In this document: one piece after another, positions 1 through 9,409 of the stretch
Layout: every line of letters begins with the position of its first letter
Numbering within the stretch: the first letter of the stretch is position 1
DNA from: Geodermatophilaceae bacterium NBWT11
GTDB taxonomy: Bacteria; Actinomycetota; Actinomycetes; Mycobacteriales; Geodermatophilaceae
Assembly (NCBI GenBank): GCA_014218215.1
Contig: CP043652.1
Coordinates: 1,364,001-1,428,000 of the forward strand
DNA length: 64,000 bases
Reading direction: 5' to 3'
The notes under the pieces: generated by a model
The model's input: the letters and a program-made list of their open reading frames with translations, nothing else
Database searches by the model: none
What the model was told of the DNA's origin: nothing
Program-made: the position numbers and the translations under genes

Positions 1-3
1 AGG

Positions 4-759
4 TCACCGGTCACCGGTGCTCGCCTCCTCGGTCTGCTTCAGCCACCGGGCGCGCAGGGTCGCCAGCGGCACCCGCCCGCTGGGACGGTCGACGGCCCAG
101 AAGTCCCAACCGTTGGTGGCGCTTCCTTTGACCGCGACCGCGGCGCTGCTCAGCGTCGGGTACTTTGCGCCGTTCCACTCGACGCCCCCGTCGGCCAGCA
201 GGACGGCAGTGCCGGGCCATACGCCGTTGGTCGAGGTGAGGGTCTCCCCGGCGGTCAGCAGGTCGGCATCGAGCAGTTGCTTGGCCGTGATGCCGTAGAA
301 GCGGTTGCTCCGGGTTCTCGTCGCCGGCCGGACCGTGGCCTGGTCGTCGGGGGTCTCGGTGTCGTAGCCAAGCAGGCTCAGCACCCGTCGGATGGGTGGG
401 ACGGTGCTCTCCAGGGCCGCACGCTCGTACGGGGGGAGGGTCTCGTCGCGGGGCCGGTTGCCGTTGTGCAGTCGGGTGTAGGCGGCGGCTTCCAGCAGGT
501 CGTAGAGCCGCCCCTCCAGCCAGCCCACGTGGGCGCTGTTGAACCCAAAGGTGGTGTCACGGCGGATGAGCAGGGCGCGGGTCCAGTGGTCCTTGCCCTT
601 GAGGTGCTGGCCGAGGCGGGTGCGGACGCCGCCTGGGGCCTTGCCGACGTAGCAGCCCCACGTTCCATCGGGCTCGTGCCGATCCAGCAGCACGTAGACG
701 CCAGGGGATTCCCAGTCGACGGTCAGCTCAACAACGGCTGTGCGGCCAACGCCGGCCAT
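4..759 (-). CDS. GIY-YIG nuclease-like protein with C-terminal RAMA/DUF4357-like domain
   Basis: A 251-aa protein with an ATG start. Residues about 20-110 fit a GIY-YIG endonuclease-type fold: GVYVLLD stands in for the GIY strand and WGCYVGKA for the YIG strand, followed by a helix with LGQHLKGKDHW. The C-terminal part (about 180-235) has the pattern LADGGVEWNGAKYPTLSSAA then NGWDFWAV, which matches the RAMA/DUF4357 domain often attached to restriction and methylase proteins. It lies 149 nt downstream of the trypsin/NTPase gene on the same strand, so it may belong to the same defence locus. The ancestral GIY and YIG residues are altered (GVY, CYVG), so activity cannot be assumed. Both domain calls are from motif recognition only. 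Confidence 0.75.
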   Translation of the reverse strand: MAGVGRTAVVELTVDWESPGVYVLLDRHEPDGTWGCYVGKAPGGVRTRLGQHLKGKDHWTRALLIRRDTTFGFNSAHVGWLEGRLYDLLEAAAYTRLHNGNRPRDETLPPYERAALESTVPPIRRVLSLLGYDTETPDDQATVRPATRTRSNRFYGITAKQLLDADLLTAGETLTSTNGVWPGTAVLLADGGVEWNGAKYPTLSSAAVAVKGSATNGWDFWAVDRPSGRVPLATLRARWLKQTEEASTGDR

Positions 760-908
760 CGCCAGCGCGGCGGCCGGGGCGCCGTGGCGGGCGCCCGGCG
801 AAGCTCGGGCAGGCCCGCGACCAGCTCACCCGGATGCGGCGGCGGTAGCGCATGCAGCCGGCCAGCGGGCTGCCGCTCCGGGGAGGCGCGACGGGTAGCT
901 GGAGCGGC

Positions 909-3900
909 CTAGTCAGCGAGGTCGGCCACGCGCTGATCACCGCCAACTGCCAGGGCATCGACGATGCGCTGCCATACCTCGGCAGCCGACCCGTGGGCGT
1001 GCGCACGGATCTCCCGCAGCCATCGGGGAAGCGACCAGGATCCCTGCGCAACACTCGTCGCATCCGCCGAGACCAGCGTTTCTACCCAGGGCAGCCCAAC
1101 GGTGGCCTGGGTTTGGACCGGCGCCTCACCGAGAGAGGCGATGAGGGCGTCGACGCAGGAGGGGCGGCCTGCCGCGTAGGGCAGCCACCGTTCGATCTGT
1201 TCGCGCAGCGAGGCAAGATCGGCCCACCGAACCGGCTCACCGGCCAGTTCTCGGGTCAGGTAGCCGGCGTCGTACGCCAGCCGCGGGATGAGCGCCGCGA
1301 GCACATCGTCGCCAATGCGCCGGTTGTCGCGGAGTCTGGGCTGACTCTCGACGAAGGCGAGGACGGCGGACATCACCTGCGGCCAGAGTTGCCGGGCGGA
1401 GGCGGCCAGCTGGTCCGACTCCTCGGCGGCTGCGCCCAGCGCGCGCAGGAACTCGGCGAGCGGCCACGCCGCCTCGGCGTGCCACGCGATGTGCGCGAAC
1501 AGCAGCGACGGATCCGCGCTCGCCACAGCGAGGAGTGACCGGGCTGCGACGAGGGCATCGCTGGCGCTGTGCTGGTGGGCGTGGCCCCGCGCGAGGACAC
1601 CGCGACGGTGCGCGCTCAACAGCGCGGCGAGCAGTCGCGTAGCCGCTTCGTGGACGCATGTCACTGCGGACGCCGGTGCAACCGCGCGGATCGCCGGCGA
1701 GAGGTCCGGCACGAGAATGCGTTCGCCCTCCAGGTGGCCGAGCCGGTCGGCGAGGTCGCCCTCGAGGTGGACACGCCGTGATCGCTGCAGCTGTTGATCC
1801 CAGTCGCCGATAGCGCTGTCGCGGGCGGAGTCCTCGACCAGGGCCAAAGCCCGGCGGTGAACACACGGTTCCTCGCCGCAGGGAGCGGCCCATAGGGGAT
1901 CGAGTGCGGCGGCGAAGAACAGCCGAACCTCGCGCGCCGCTGCGGAGGCGAGACGGCCGAGGGCCGCTGTGAGCCGGTCCTCGGCAGCGGAGTCATCGAG
2001 CCGGAGCGTCGCGACGATCGGGGCAGCCGACGGGAGCAGCAGCAGTGGCAGACCGCGTGCGGCGCTGCGGTCAGCGCCAAGCGCGAAGAACGACACGTCG
2101 TTGTCAGGGGGTAGGCGTTCGGCGACGGTCAGGAGCGTCTGGGCCGCCCACTGCAGGTGGGCTGCGTCGACCGGAACATCCCGAAACAGCGCAGCCTCCA
2201 GGGCGTAGGCGGCCACCGCGGCCGGCGCGTCGAGGGCGCTGGTGGGGCCGAGCGCGGGTGGACGGTCGAGGAGTTCCTGCGCAGTGCTGAGGTCAACGGC
2301 GAGGTCGGCAACGAGGTCGGTCGTCGTGAGGGGCCGGGACCGCTCGCGGTACTTGAACATCAGTCCGTGCGCCGTCTGGCCTCGGGCGAGGTCCGCGTTG
2401 CTCGGGGCGAGTGTCTCGGTGATCTCTTCGGGCGGGGTGACGGAGATGAAGACCGATCCGTCCGGTTCGACCTGCGCCGCGTACCGGTCGATGTCCAGTG
2501 CCGTGGCCCAGCCCCGGATCGTGGCCAGCTGCTCTGCCTTCTTCAACTCGTAGCCCGCGAGAACCACGGGGTCGGTGGACGGGGGCTCGACCTGGTCCAG
2601 CTCCGTGACAGCCCGGGCCTGCAGCTGGTCGCCGAGTTCCCGCAGGCGACGCCGCCGGCCCTCGTCGCCGTGGGCAACGAGCATGATGGCCGCTTCGCGG
2701 AGAGTCCAGCTGCGTCGCTCCGGGTGCGCCAGATCGTCGGACGCTGCGGCGAGACCCGAGTGCTCGCCCGCGGCGCGCCGGAACTCCAGCTGCCAGACGT
2801 CGGGTTCGGCGAGGAACGGGTCGAGCGCCTCGCCGGCGTGCTCAAGGTGGCGGATCAGCGTACCGACGATCAACGCGGGCATGGCCAGCGACTCGCACCC
2901 ATCCAGGAGCAGCGCGACCAGCCGCGTGAGCGGGACACCGGCCTTCACGTGCTCGTCGAGCTCGCGCTCGAGCGCCTGCATCGCGCTCATGCAGGGGTAC
3001 GGGCCGACCCCGGTCCCTCGGTACCAGAGCCACACGTGGTCGTCGCCGACGTAGTCGCGGGCCGTGCCGTCGAGGTTGAGCGTGCTCTTGTAGTCCCCCG
3101 GATCCCCGGGCGCCTGGTAGTCCAGGTTGGCCAGGATTTGCGCCCGGCTTCGTGCCGCGACGTTGAGCATCTTGTTGATCAAGGCGATGCCGCCGACCGG
3201 GTCGACCAGCAGCAAGATGCGGAACGGGCCCCGGTAGTGGGCAAACATGGGGGCCCAGAGGCCGAGCGGCAGGTGGTCGCGGATGCCGTCCTCATCGAAG
3301 CCGCCGGATCCCCACCCGTCGTCGTCGTCCTCGTCGTCCGGCTGCTCGATGTAGTACGCCTCGGTGAGATCCCGTAGCAGCCCAGCGTTCCACGAGGCGA
3401 GCCCAGCAGGGGCCTGGGGCTTCTCCACCGCAGGTCCGAGGTAGTACGGCGCATGCTCGGCCACCATCCGCAGCAGTCGTTCGCCGTCGGCACCCAGGTC
3501 GGCCCCAAGCAGGGCCAGCTGCTCGACGACCTCCTCCGACCGGAGCACCTGCGGTAGTTGTCGCCGCGGGCCCACAGTTCGCCGCCTTCGCACGGGCATC
3601 GCCGGCCACGACTTCCGCCGTTGCTCGTCGGCGGCGATCTCCTCCGGAGTCCTGTTTGCCAGGTCCGCGGCTCGTCGACGCTCCGCTTCCTCGAGCTCCG
3701 CCAATGCCGCATCGCACATGCCGACGAGGCGGTCCCGGAGAGCCATCCTGACCGGGTGACCGGCGGGCGCTCCCGAAGCGACGAGAGACCGCAGCCAGTC
3801 CGTGAGCAGCTCGCGCTGCTCCCGAGCAAGCGCCGGCGGAAGCGGGTGGTCCAGGACCGCCTGTACCACCGGTTCGGCCACACGGCTGTCGATCCACGCA

Positions 3901-5945
3901 CCGTCGCGGCGATGCAGGACCGCGATCAGCCGGAGGATCCGGGCGGCGTGCGACGGGACGGCCGCCAGAATGGTGGGCCAGGTGGCACTCACGAGTTGCG
4001 ACGGCCACGCGGAGATCAACAGTGCCTCGGCGGGGACGTCCGCCCACCGCGGCCCGTGCCCCACGGACGTCAGGCCGTCAAACTGATGCTGCAGTTCGAC
4101 GACCGCGTCGGCGGCCACGGCAGGTTCTCCGTCACGTCGGCTGCCGAGCAGTGTCTGGCAGGCCAACCGAGCCGCCGGTCGGGCCCAACGGGGAGCGCCG
4201 GCACGGGCCATCCTGTCCCCTGGACGCTCGTCGAGCAGCAGCAACTGCGCGACCGCGTAGGTACGAAGGACGTCGTGGGCGAAGACGGGGAGCGGGGTCC
4301 ACGGGCGATCCGGATCGGCCCGGAGGAGCCCGTCCCGCCGAAGCCCGGCAACCGCCTCGTGGTCCAGGGTGTTCATCACCTGTTCGACCGGCTGCCCGTC
4401 GAGCGACTGCATCGCCAGCGCTCGCATGACGGCGTCGCGAGCCTCGGGACGGCCGCGGTCGCTCCGGCCCCCGCGCCGAACGAGCTGTTCCCAAATCTCG
4501 AGCATCGCGTCGGCGTCCGTGATCGGCACCCCGGCGCCGCCGGCGCGAACGAGCAGGTCTGCAACGACCGGCCGCTGAATCAGGTCGCGAGCCTGCGGGT
4601 TGGCCGCGAGCTGCTGCAGGTGTGGGAATGAGGACTGGAGCTCCTCGAGGTCGCCGTCGGTGAGTCCGGGGACCTCGAAAGGAACGGGTGCCTGTCCGGC
4701 ACGCTGCCCGAGGATGTCGCCCACGGGCCCACTGACCTCCGATGCCGCCACCGCGACGGGTACGACTCCGGCGTTGATCGCTGCCGACACGAGGTGGCCG
4801 AACATCTCGCCGTGCTGTTCCGTGGCGGCATCAGCAGCGTCGATCACGAAAAGGCGGCGAGCGGCGCTCATCTCGCCGAGCGCGTCGCTGACTGGGACGC
4901 CGAGCCCGGCGGTCAGCTCCAGCGGGGTGCGGGGCAGATCTCGGAGATTGACCGCGACGCAGTCAACGTCGTCCCCACCGGCGAAGGAACTCACCAGCTC
5001 AGCGAGCAGCGCGCTCTTCCCGGACCCGGACTGTCCACATACCAACACCGGGCGCTGCGCAGGGTCCAGGAGGGTCTGCCGGAGGTCGGCCTCGACGTCG
5101 GTGCGGCTCAGATGCACGTGCAGGGCGTCCTGCCCAATGCCGCCGACCACGCCACGGATCCCGGCCACCCAGTCCTGCTGCAGTTGATGCAGACGTCTCC
5201 ACGCCGCCGCGGATGGTGTGGGGGGCGCCTCTACAGCGATCGGGGCCCCCGCCACCTCACCCAGCGCGTCGGCGAGACCTTCCGCCCCGGCCAGCGCTGC
5301 GGCGAGGGGCACGAGGTAGAGCCGCCGCTGCTGACCAGCCTCGGCGGTGACCACCAGCCCGATCAGCCGCCCGTCGGGCAGGGCCACCGCGGCCCCGGAC
5401 ATGCCCTTCCAGCCCGCCGCCTCCCCCGGGCTGACGGTCTCGGCGTCCAGCGGCACCCACACCGGCGGCAGCGGCCGGTCCGGGGCCTGCGGCGGCTTGC
5501 CCTGCCCGGCCGGCAACACTCGCCCCACCAGCTGCTCGCTCTGCCGCACCCGCTCCGACGACGGCGCCCCCTCCGCCGCCGGCTGCACTACCTCGTCCGG
5601 GAACCCGACGGCCTCACACTCCGACTCCGCTCCCGCGCCCAGCCGCACAGCGACCACCGCCGGCGAGTCCGGCTGCAGCCAGCCCGAGGCCTCTGCGTCC
5701 GATCGGTCGACCGCCAGGACGGCCAGATCCCACTCCGCGCTCTCCCAGGCCACGACCATCGGCACCCACGCCCCGACCAGCTCGTGCGGGCGCACGACCC
5801 GGGCAAGCACCCGCCCATCGGTCAACGCACCGGCGATCACATGCCGAGCGGTCAGCACCCCATCCGAGCCGACCAGTACACCAGACCCCGCCGACCGCGG
5901 CGAGGCCCACACCTCCACCAGTCGGTCATCCCACAACACGCCCAC
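909..5945 (-). CDS. Trypsin-like serine protease fused to P-loop NTPase, giant conflict-system protein
   Basis: A 1,678-aa protein with a GTG start. The N-terminal ~200 residues form a trypsin-like protease: GSGVLVG, the His in LTARHVI (about residue 38), the Asp in EWDLAVL (about 73) and the Ser in GMSGAAV (about 185), so the triad looks intact. A STAND-like P-loop NTPase follows, with Walker A GQSGSGKSALLAEL near residue 305 and Walker B RRLFVIDAAD near 365. The remaining ~1,200 residues are alpha-rich and I cannot assign them; they include an acidic run rich in D/E near 810. It starts 17 nt after the trypco2 gene, forming an operon. Trypsin-NTPase proteins paired with trypco domains are a described class of predicted NTP-dependent conflict systems, in which the protease is the effector and the NTPase the regulated switch. 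The specific target and trigger are unknown. Confidence 0.85.
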   Translation of the reverse strand: MGVLWDDRLVEVWASPRSAGSGVLVGSDGVLTARHVIAGALTDGRVLARVVRPHELVGAWVPMVVAWESAEWDLAVLAVDRSDAEASGWLQPDSPAVVAVRLGAGAESECEAVGFPDEVVQPAAEGAPSSERVRQSEQLVGRVLPAGQGKPPQAPDRPLPPVWVPLDAETVSPGEAAGWKGMSGAAVALPDGRLIGLVVTAEAGQQRRLYLVPLAAALAGAEGLADALGEVAGAPIAVEAPPTPSAAAWRRLHQLQQDWVAGIRGVVGGIGQDALHVHLSRTDVEADLRQTLLDPAQRPVLVCGQSGSGKSALLAELVSSFAGGDDVDCVAVNLRDLPRTPLELTAGLGVPVSDALGEMSAARRLFVIDAADAATEQHGEMFGHLVSAAINAGVVPVAVAASEVSGPVGDILGQRAGQAPVPFEVPGLTDGDLEELQSSFPHLQQLAANPQARDLIQRPVVADLLVRAGGAGVPITDADAMLEIWEQLVRRGGRSDRGRPEARDAVMRALAMQSLDGQPVEQVMNTLDHEAVAGLRRDGLLRADPDRPWTPLPVFAHDVLRTYAVAQLLLLDERPGDRMARAGAPRWARPAARLACQTLLGSRRDGEPAVAADAVVELQHQFDGLTSVGHGPRWADVPAEALLISAWPSQLVSATWPTILAAVPSHAARILRLIAVLHRRDGAWIDSRVAEPVVQAVLDHPLPPALAREQRELLTDWLRSLVASGAPAGHPVRMALRDRLVGMCDAALAELEEAERRRAADLANRTPEEIAADEQRRKSWPAMPVRRRRTVGPRRQLPQVLRSEEVVEQLALLGADLGADGERLLRMVAEHAPYYLGPAVEKPQAPAGLASWNAGLLRDLTEAYYIEQPDDEDDDDGWGSGGFDEDGIRDHLPLGLWAPMFAHYRGPFRILLLVDPVGGIALINKMLNVAARSRAQILANLDYQAPGDPGDYKSTLNLDGTARDYVGDDHVWLWYRGTGVGPYPCMSAMQALERELDEHVKAGVPLTRLVALLLDGCESLAMPALIVGTLIRHLEHAGEALDPFLAEPDVWQLEFRRAAGEHSGLAAASDDLAHPERRSWTLREAAIMLVAHGDEGRRRRLRELGDQLQARAVTELDQVEPPSTDPVVLAGYELKKAEQLATIRGWATALDIDRYAAQVEPDGSVFISVTPPEEITETLAPSNADLARGQTAHGLMFKYRERSRPLTTTDLVADLAVDLSTAQELLDRPPALGPTSALDAPAAVAAYALEAALFRDVPVDAAHLQWAAQTLLTVAERLPPDNDVSFFALGADRSAARGLPLLLLPSAAPIVATLRLDDSAAEDRLTAALGRLASAAAREVRLFFAAALDPLWAAPCGEEPCVHRRALALVEDSARDSAIGDWDQQLQRSRRVHLEGDLADRLGHLEGERILVPDLSPAIRAVAPASAVTCVHEAATRLLAALLSAHRRGVLARGHAHQHSASDALVAARSLLAVASADPSLLFAHIAWHAEAAWPLAEFLRALGAAAEESDQLAASARQLWPQVMSAVLAFVESQPRLRDNRRIGDDVLAALIPRLAYDAGYLTRELAGEPVRWADLASLREQIERWLPYAAGRPSCVDALIASLGEAPVQTQATVGLPWVETLVSADATSVAQGSWSLPRWLREIRAHAHGSAAEVWQRIVDALAVGGDQRVADLAD

Positions 5946-5962
5946 CGCGGCCGGCCCCCGGT

Positions 5963-6289
5963 TCAGCGGCCCGGCTGGTCCTGCTCGCCGCTGACATCCA
6001 ACGGACCCGGCTCATCGCTGTCGTCGTACAGCTGTGGGGTCAACGTCAGCTCAAGCGTCTGCGTCGCCTGACCTGCGCTGCTGCGGTCGGCACCGGCCTC
6101 GATCAGCCACCAGCGCACCTTGCCCCCGGCCTTCGTGTCCGTACGCGCCAGCGCCTCGACCTTCACGGTCACCTTCTCGGCACGAAATCGCACCCGCGCG
6201 CCACGACTGTTGACCCATGCCTGCTCCAGCTCCTCGCGCAGGCCCTCGAGCGCATCCGACAGGCCCAGCGTTGCGTCCGGCTCCGGCAC
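5963..6289 (-). CDS. Trypsin-co-occurring domain 2 (trypco2) family protein
   Basis: A 108-aa protein with a GTG start, preceded by the purine-rich stretch AGGGGAGAGG. The N-terminal two-thirds, beginning LGLSDALEGLREELEQAW and continuing with VRFRAEKVTVKVEALA and WWLIEAGA, fits the trypco2 family. In that family a helix is followed by beta strands, and members are encoded next to trypsin-like proteins of conflict systems. The C-terminus is acidic and probably disordered. It is the first gene of a two- or three-gene minus-strand operon. Its proposed role, from the family, is to partner or regulate the neighbouring trypsin-NTPase; this has not been shown for this protein. Confidence 0.85.
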   Translation of the reverse strand: MPEPDATLGLSDALEGLREELEQAWVNSRGARVRFRAEKVTVKVEALARTDTKAGGKVRWWLIEAGADRSSAGQATQTLELTLTPQLYDDSDEPGPLDVSGEQDQPGR

Positions 6290-7027
6290 GCCTCTCCCCT
6301 TCCGGCTGATGAGACCCCCGCACCGTACTGGGCCGCACTCGAGGCCTGGACACCCGTCGAGCAGTCAACGTCCATCTGGCCCACGGCGGCCCCAGTTGAA
6401 AGTCCCACCGAGGCACCCGACGTGGCGGGCTCGGAATCGCGCATTCCAGTACAGCGCACCTGGCATTCCAAGATCGCGCTCCGCGCGTCTCAGCAGGTCA
6501 GGAAGCCGTCCCACGTGAAGGAGCAAAGTCGCAGGCCTGGATAGAAACCCTGATCTCCCGAGCCCCTGGCCGCTGCGAGTCTCCCAGACCCCCGATCAGG
6601 GCGTGGTCACTGCGCAGTCCGGGCGTGGAGTGCGCAGTCGGCACGCCCTGATGCCGGCGTCCCACGCACTGGGACTGGTTGACGCCTCAACCGGGTGAGC
6701 CGGCGTCCGGTCACGGAGCGCCACGTCACACCGCCGGCCGCCAGCATGCGCGCCGTCACCCTCCGCAGTCGTCACCTCGCGTGAACACGACACCTTTGTG
6801 TCACCCGCTCGGCACCGTTGTACGCCCGCTCGGGGGATGGTGCGACTACAGAGCGCTACCTACGGTTCTGCTTGTCACTGACGGTGACGGACGACGCCGG
6901 GGAGGCGCCGTCCACTGGGGGAGCCGAGTCCGCGGCGTAGCGGGTGCAGCACGGCTGACAGACACCGTTCCTGACTCTCGGTCATCAGCCGCCGGTCACT
7001 CTCCGGCACCATCGAAACGAGTCACGC
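6290..7027. other. Non-coding region between conflict module and glycosyltransferase gene
   Basis: A 738-nt divergent intergenic region. I find no convincing gene in it: the short open frames have shadow-like composition and no ribosome binding site. It holds the inverted and direct repeats at 6596-6651 and, from about 6780, a GC-rich stretch with several possible hairpins that would form a long 5' leader for the downstream glycosyltransferase. No clear -10/-35 pair could be chosen on either strand. Confidence 0.5.
6596..6651. repeat. Inverted repeat enclosing paired direct repeats
   Basis: TCAGGGCGTG (6596-6605) is matched by its perfect complement CACGCCCTGA (6642-6651). Between them TGCGCAGTC occurs twice, at 6611-6619 and 6631-6639, exactly 20 nt apart, which is about two helical turns. 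The arrangement suggests a protein-binding site or operator upstream of one of the two divergent units, but no regulator is identified. Confidence 0.4.
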
Positions 7028-8488
7028 ATGTCCAGCAAGGACCTGGTCGTCCCGACCCGGCACCTCACCCAGGGCTCCGTCCTGCCCGCCTTCTCGGCCG
7101 GCGACGCACCCGTGCTCAAGGTCGCCGCCAGCCTCGGCGAGGCCAAGCGCAGCGTCTCCCGCTTCCTGCACGAGATGCGCTACCGCCCGCCGAAGCGCAA
7201 GACCGCCCGGATGCTCGTGCTCATCCCGGCGCACAACGAGGAGGCCACCATCGGCCGCACCCTCGAGGCGCTGCTGACCCAGAGCCGGGTGCCCGACCGC
7301 ATCGTCCTGCTGGCCGACAACTGCACCGACCGCACCGAGGAGATCGCCCGCCGCTTCCGCGGGGTCACCGTCATGCGGACCGTCGACAACACCGAGCGCA
7401 AGGTCGGCGCCCTCAACCAGGGGTGGCGCCGCTGGCAGGCCGGCTACGACTACGTCGCCGGCATCGACGCCGACACCATCCTCGCCCCCGACTGCCTGCA
7501 GCAGCTGGAGGAGGAGCTGGCCCAGACCGCCCGCCCCGGCGGCGTGATGGCCCGCTACACCTTCGACCAGAGCCTGGGCTCCACCGCGATGGCCCGGATG
7601 CTCATCCGGATGCAGCGCCTGGAGTTCGCCTCCTGGACCATGGACGCGCTGCAGAAGAACCGGAAGACCTACGTCCTCGGCGGTCAGGCCTCCCTGTTCA
7701 GCGGCGAGGCACTGCGCAAGGTCACCGAGATGAACCAGACCCAGGGCCCGTGGGACACCACCGCCCAGGTCGAGGACATGCAGCTCACCGGCGACCTGCG
7801 CGGGATGAACTACCAGACCCTGGTCTCCACGACGGCCCGCGCCCACGCCGGCCCGATGCTGACCATGCGCTCCCTCTGGGCCCAGCGGCGCAAGTGGGAC
7901 GAGGGCATGGCCCGGCTGCTGGTCCGGCCCTCGCTGAACAAGTGGACGATGACGCTCTGGAAGCAGCAGCTCTCGCTGCTGGCCAACGGCGTCAGCCGGC
8001 TGCTGTTCCTCTTCCTGCTCACCGCCTCGCTGATGGTCAGCCAGTTCGTCTGGTCCTGGATCTGGCTCACCCCGCCGGTCGTGGCCTCGATCCTGAACGC
8101 CAAGCTCGCCTGGCGGGTGCCGAACCGGACCATGGGCGACGTCCTGGCCGGGGCGCTCCTGATCCCGGTCGAGCTCTACCTGTGGATGCGGCTGGCCTGC
8201 ACCACGGCGAGCTGGGCCAACGTGCTGGCCGGCATCAAGAAGGACGGCTGGGAGAACCAGGCCCGCGCCGAGCGGGGCGTCTCCAACGGCCCCGGCAAGG
8301 TCATCGCCTGGATGACCGGCATCTCCGTCGTCGTCGCCCTGGTGGTCTTCGGCTGGCTCAACGCCGGCCCGGTCTTCCAGGAGCGCGTGCTGACCGTCGG
8401 CTGGGGCGTCCTGGCCATCACCACCGTCGTCCAGACGCTCTTCATGGTCGTCCGGATCCTGCGACCGAGTCGGGGCCTCCAGCCCTGA
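7028..8488 (+). CDS. Membrane-associated family 2 glycosyltransferase (processive-type)
   Basis: A 486-aa protein with an ATG start. The GT2 catalytic domain begins with MLVLIPAHNEEATIGRTLEA (about residue 60). The nucleotide-sugar-binding Asp motif is GIDADTI (about 150), an acceptor-side Asp lies in QVEDMQL (about 250), and the Q-R-R-K-W motif near 290 corresponds to QxxRW of processive synthases such as cellulose or hyaluronan synthases. The C-terminal third holds several membrane segments (about 320-345, 350-370, 430-455, 460-480). It probably makes or extends an exported polysaccharide at the cytoplasmic membrane; the sugar is unknown. It is monocistronic, with a long GC-rich upstream region and a convergent neighbour downstream. 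Confidence 0.88.
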   Translation: MSSKDLVVPTRHLTQGSVLPAFSAGDAPVLKVAASLGEAKRSVSRFLHEMRYRPPKRKTARMLVLIPAHNEEATIGRTLEALLTQSRVPDRIVLLADNCTDRTEEIARRFRGVTVMRTVDNTERKVGALNQGWRRWQAGYDYVAGIDADTILAPDCLQQLEEELAQTARPGGVMARYTFDQSLGSTAMARMLIRMQRLEFASWTMDALQKNRKTYVLGGQASLFSGEALRKVTEMNQTQGPWDTTAQVEDMQLTGDLRGMNYQTLVSTTARAHAGPMLTMRSLWAQRRKWDEGMARLLVRPSLNKWTMTLWKQQLSLLANGVSRLLFLFLLTASLMVSQFVWSWIWLTPPVVASILNAKLAWRVPNRTMGDVLAGALLIPVELYLWMRLACTTASWANVLAGIKKDGWENQARAERGVSNGPGKVIAWMTGISVVVALVVFGWLNAGPVFQERVLTVGWGVLAITTVVQTLFMVVRILRPSRGLQP

Positions 8489-8536
8489 CCCCCCTGACCC
8501 CGCCCGCGTCCTCCCCCCAGCGACGCAGGCGGTGAT

Positions 8537-8583
8537 GACCCCGGCCCCGGCCGGTCCCCTCCCCCGGGACCGCGTCCGGGGTC
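8537..8583. terminator. Probable bidirectional terminator hairpin
   Basis: Outer arms GACCCCGG (8537-8544) and CCGGGGTC (8576-8583) enclose inner arms GGTCCC (8553-8558) and GGGACC (8566-8571). The structure sits between the convergent glycosyltransferase and lipoprotein genes, which suits termination from both sides. Confidence 0.5.
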
Positions 8584-8591
8584 GGGCTCGT

Positions 8592-9398
8592 TCAGCCGCA
8601 GACGCGGTCCACCAGCGCCTGCAGCCGGGCCCGCTGGGCGTCGGTGAGCGGCAGCTCGGGCACCGCCTCGGTCTCTCCCACCCGCACCCGCAGCGGGAAC
8701 ACGAAGGGCTTCTTGGCCTCGGCCAGCACGTGCGGCTCGCAGGTCGCCAGGGTGATCCGCAGCGGCAGCACCAGCTCGCGGTCCCCCAGCGTGACCGGCA
8801 GGTCGGTCGAGGTGGCCGGCTCCAGCAGCACGCTGCGCCCCAGGGCGGTGACCTCGACGTCCTCGTCGTGCCCGGCCACCCGGGTGAGGACGACGTCGCC
8901 GGTCACGTCGTCCGGCCCGTCGGTGAGGCCGCGCACCTCGAGGGTGACGGCGGCGGTGAACTCGGCGACGGCGCACTCCTCGCCGGCCACTATCGCCAGC
9001 GCGTCCCCGGCCAGGGGGACGACGAGGTCCTCGCTCTGCCCGCCGTGGGTCACCGTGACCCGGGCGGCGACCGGCTCCACCGGCTGCCCGCAGTCCACCG
9101 CCCCGAACGGCACCGGCAGGTCGATGGTCTGGCCGGCCCGGTACTGCGTGTCCTCGACCGTGGGCGGCCGGGCCGCGAAGGCGGGGCTCTGCAGCGTGAC
9201 CGCGGTGACCGTGAGCGGCTCGGCGGCGGTCAGCCGCACCTGCACCTGCCCACCGACCGCCTCGTCGGTGCGCAGCCGGACAACCTCGCCGGAGAGCTCG
9301 TCGACCGCCGGCAGCGACGGAGCGACGGCCGGTTCCCCGGCGCTGCACCCGGCCGCGAGCAGGACGACGAGGGTCCCCAGGACCGCCGCCGCCCGCAT
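8592..9398 (-). CDS. Putative lipoprotein of unknown function
   Basis: A 268-aa protein. The chosen ATG at 9398 gives a short hydrophobic signal ending in a lipobox, VLLAAGC, with the Cys near residue 18. The mature part is mostly beta-strand-like with alternating Val/Thr, and it contains two cysteines that could pair (AVDCGQP and EECAVAE) plus a late VDRVCG terminus. No family was recognised. It lies 11 nt downstream of the VanZ-like gene and is probably co-transcribed with it. A longer frame exists upstream, but it lacks a signal peptide and overlaps the neighbour. Confidence 0.75.
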   Translation of the reverse strand: MRAAAVLGTLVVLLAAGCSAGEPAVAPSLPAVDELSGEVVRLRTDEAVGGQVQVRLTAAEPLTVTAVTLQSPAFAARPPTVEDTQYRAGQTIDLPVPFGAVDCGQPVEPVAARVTVTHGGQSEDLVVPLAGDALAIVAGEECAVAEFTAAVTLEVRGLTDGPDDVTGDVVLTRVAGHDEDVEVTALGRSVLLEPATSTDLPVTLGDRELVLPLRITLATCEPHVLAEAKKPFVFPLRVRVGETEAVPELPLTDAQRARLQALVDRVCG

Positions 9399-9409
9399 GC
9401 CGGCCGACA

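Noticed and set aside
6780-7027. Possible c-di-AMP (ydaO-type) riboswitch upstream of the GT2 gene, because of GGGGAGGC and CTGGGGGAGCC segments
   Set aside because: The diagnostic 3' elements (GACAGCT-like and GTAGGCG-like) and the closing helix could not be found, so it is only noted as a GC-rich leader. A covariance-model search would settle it.
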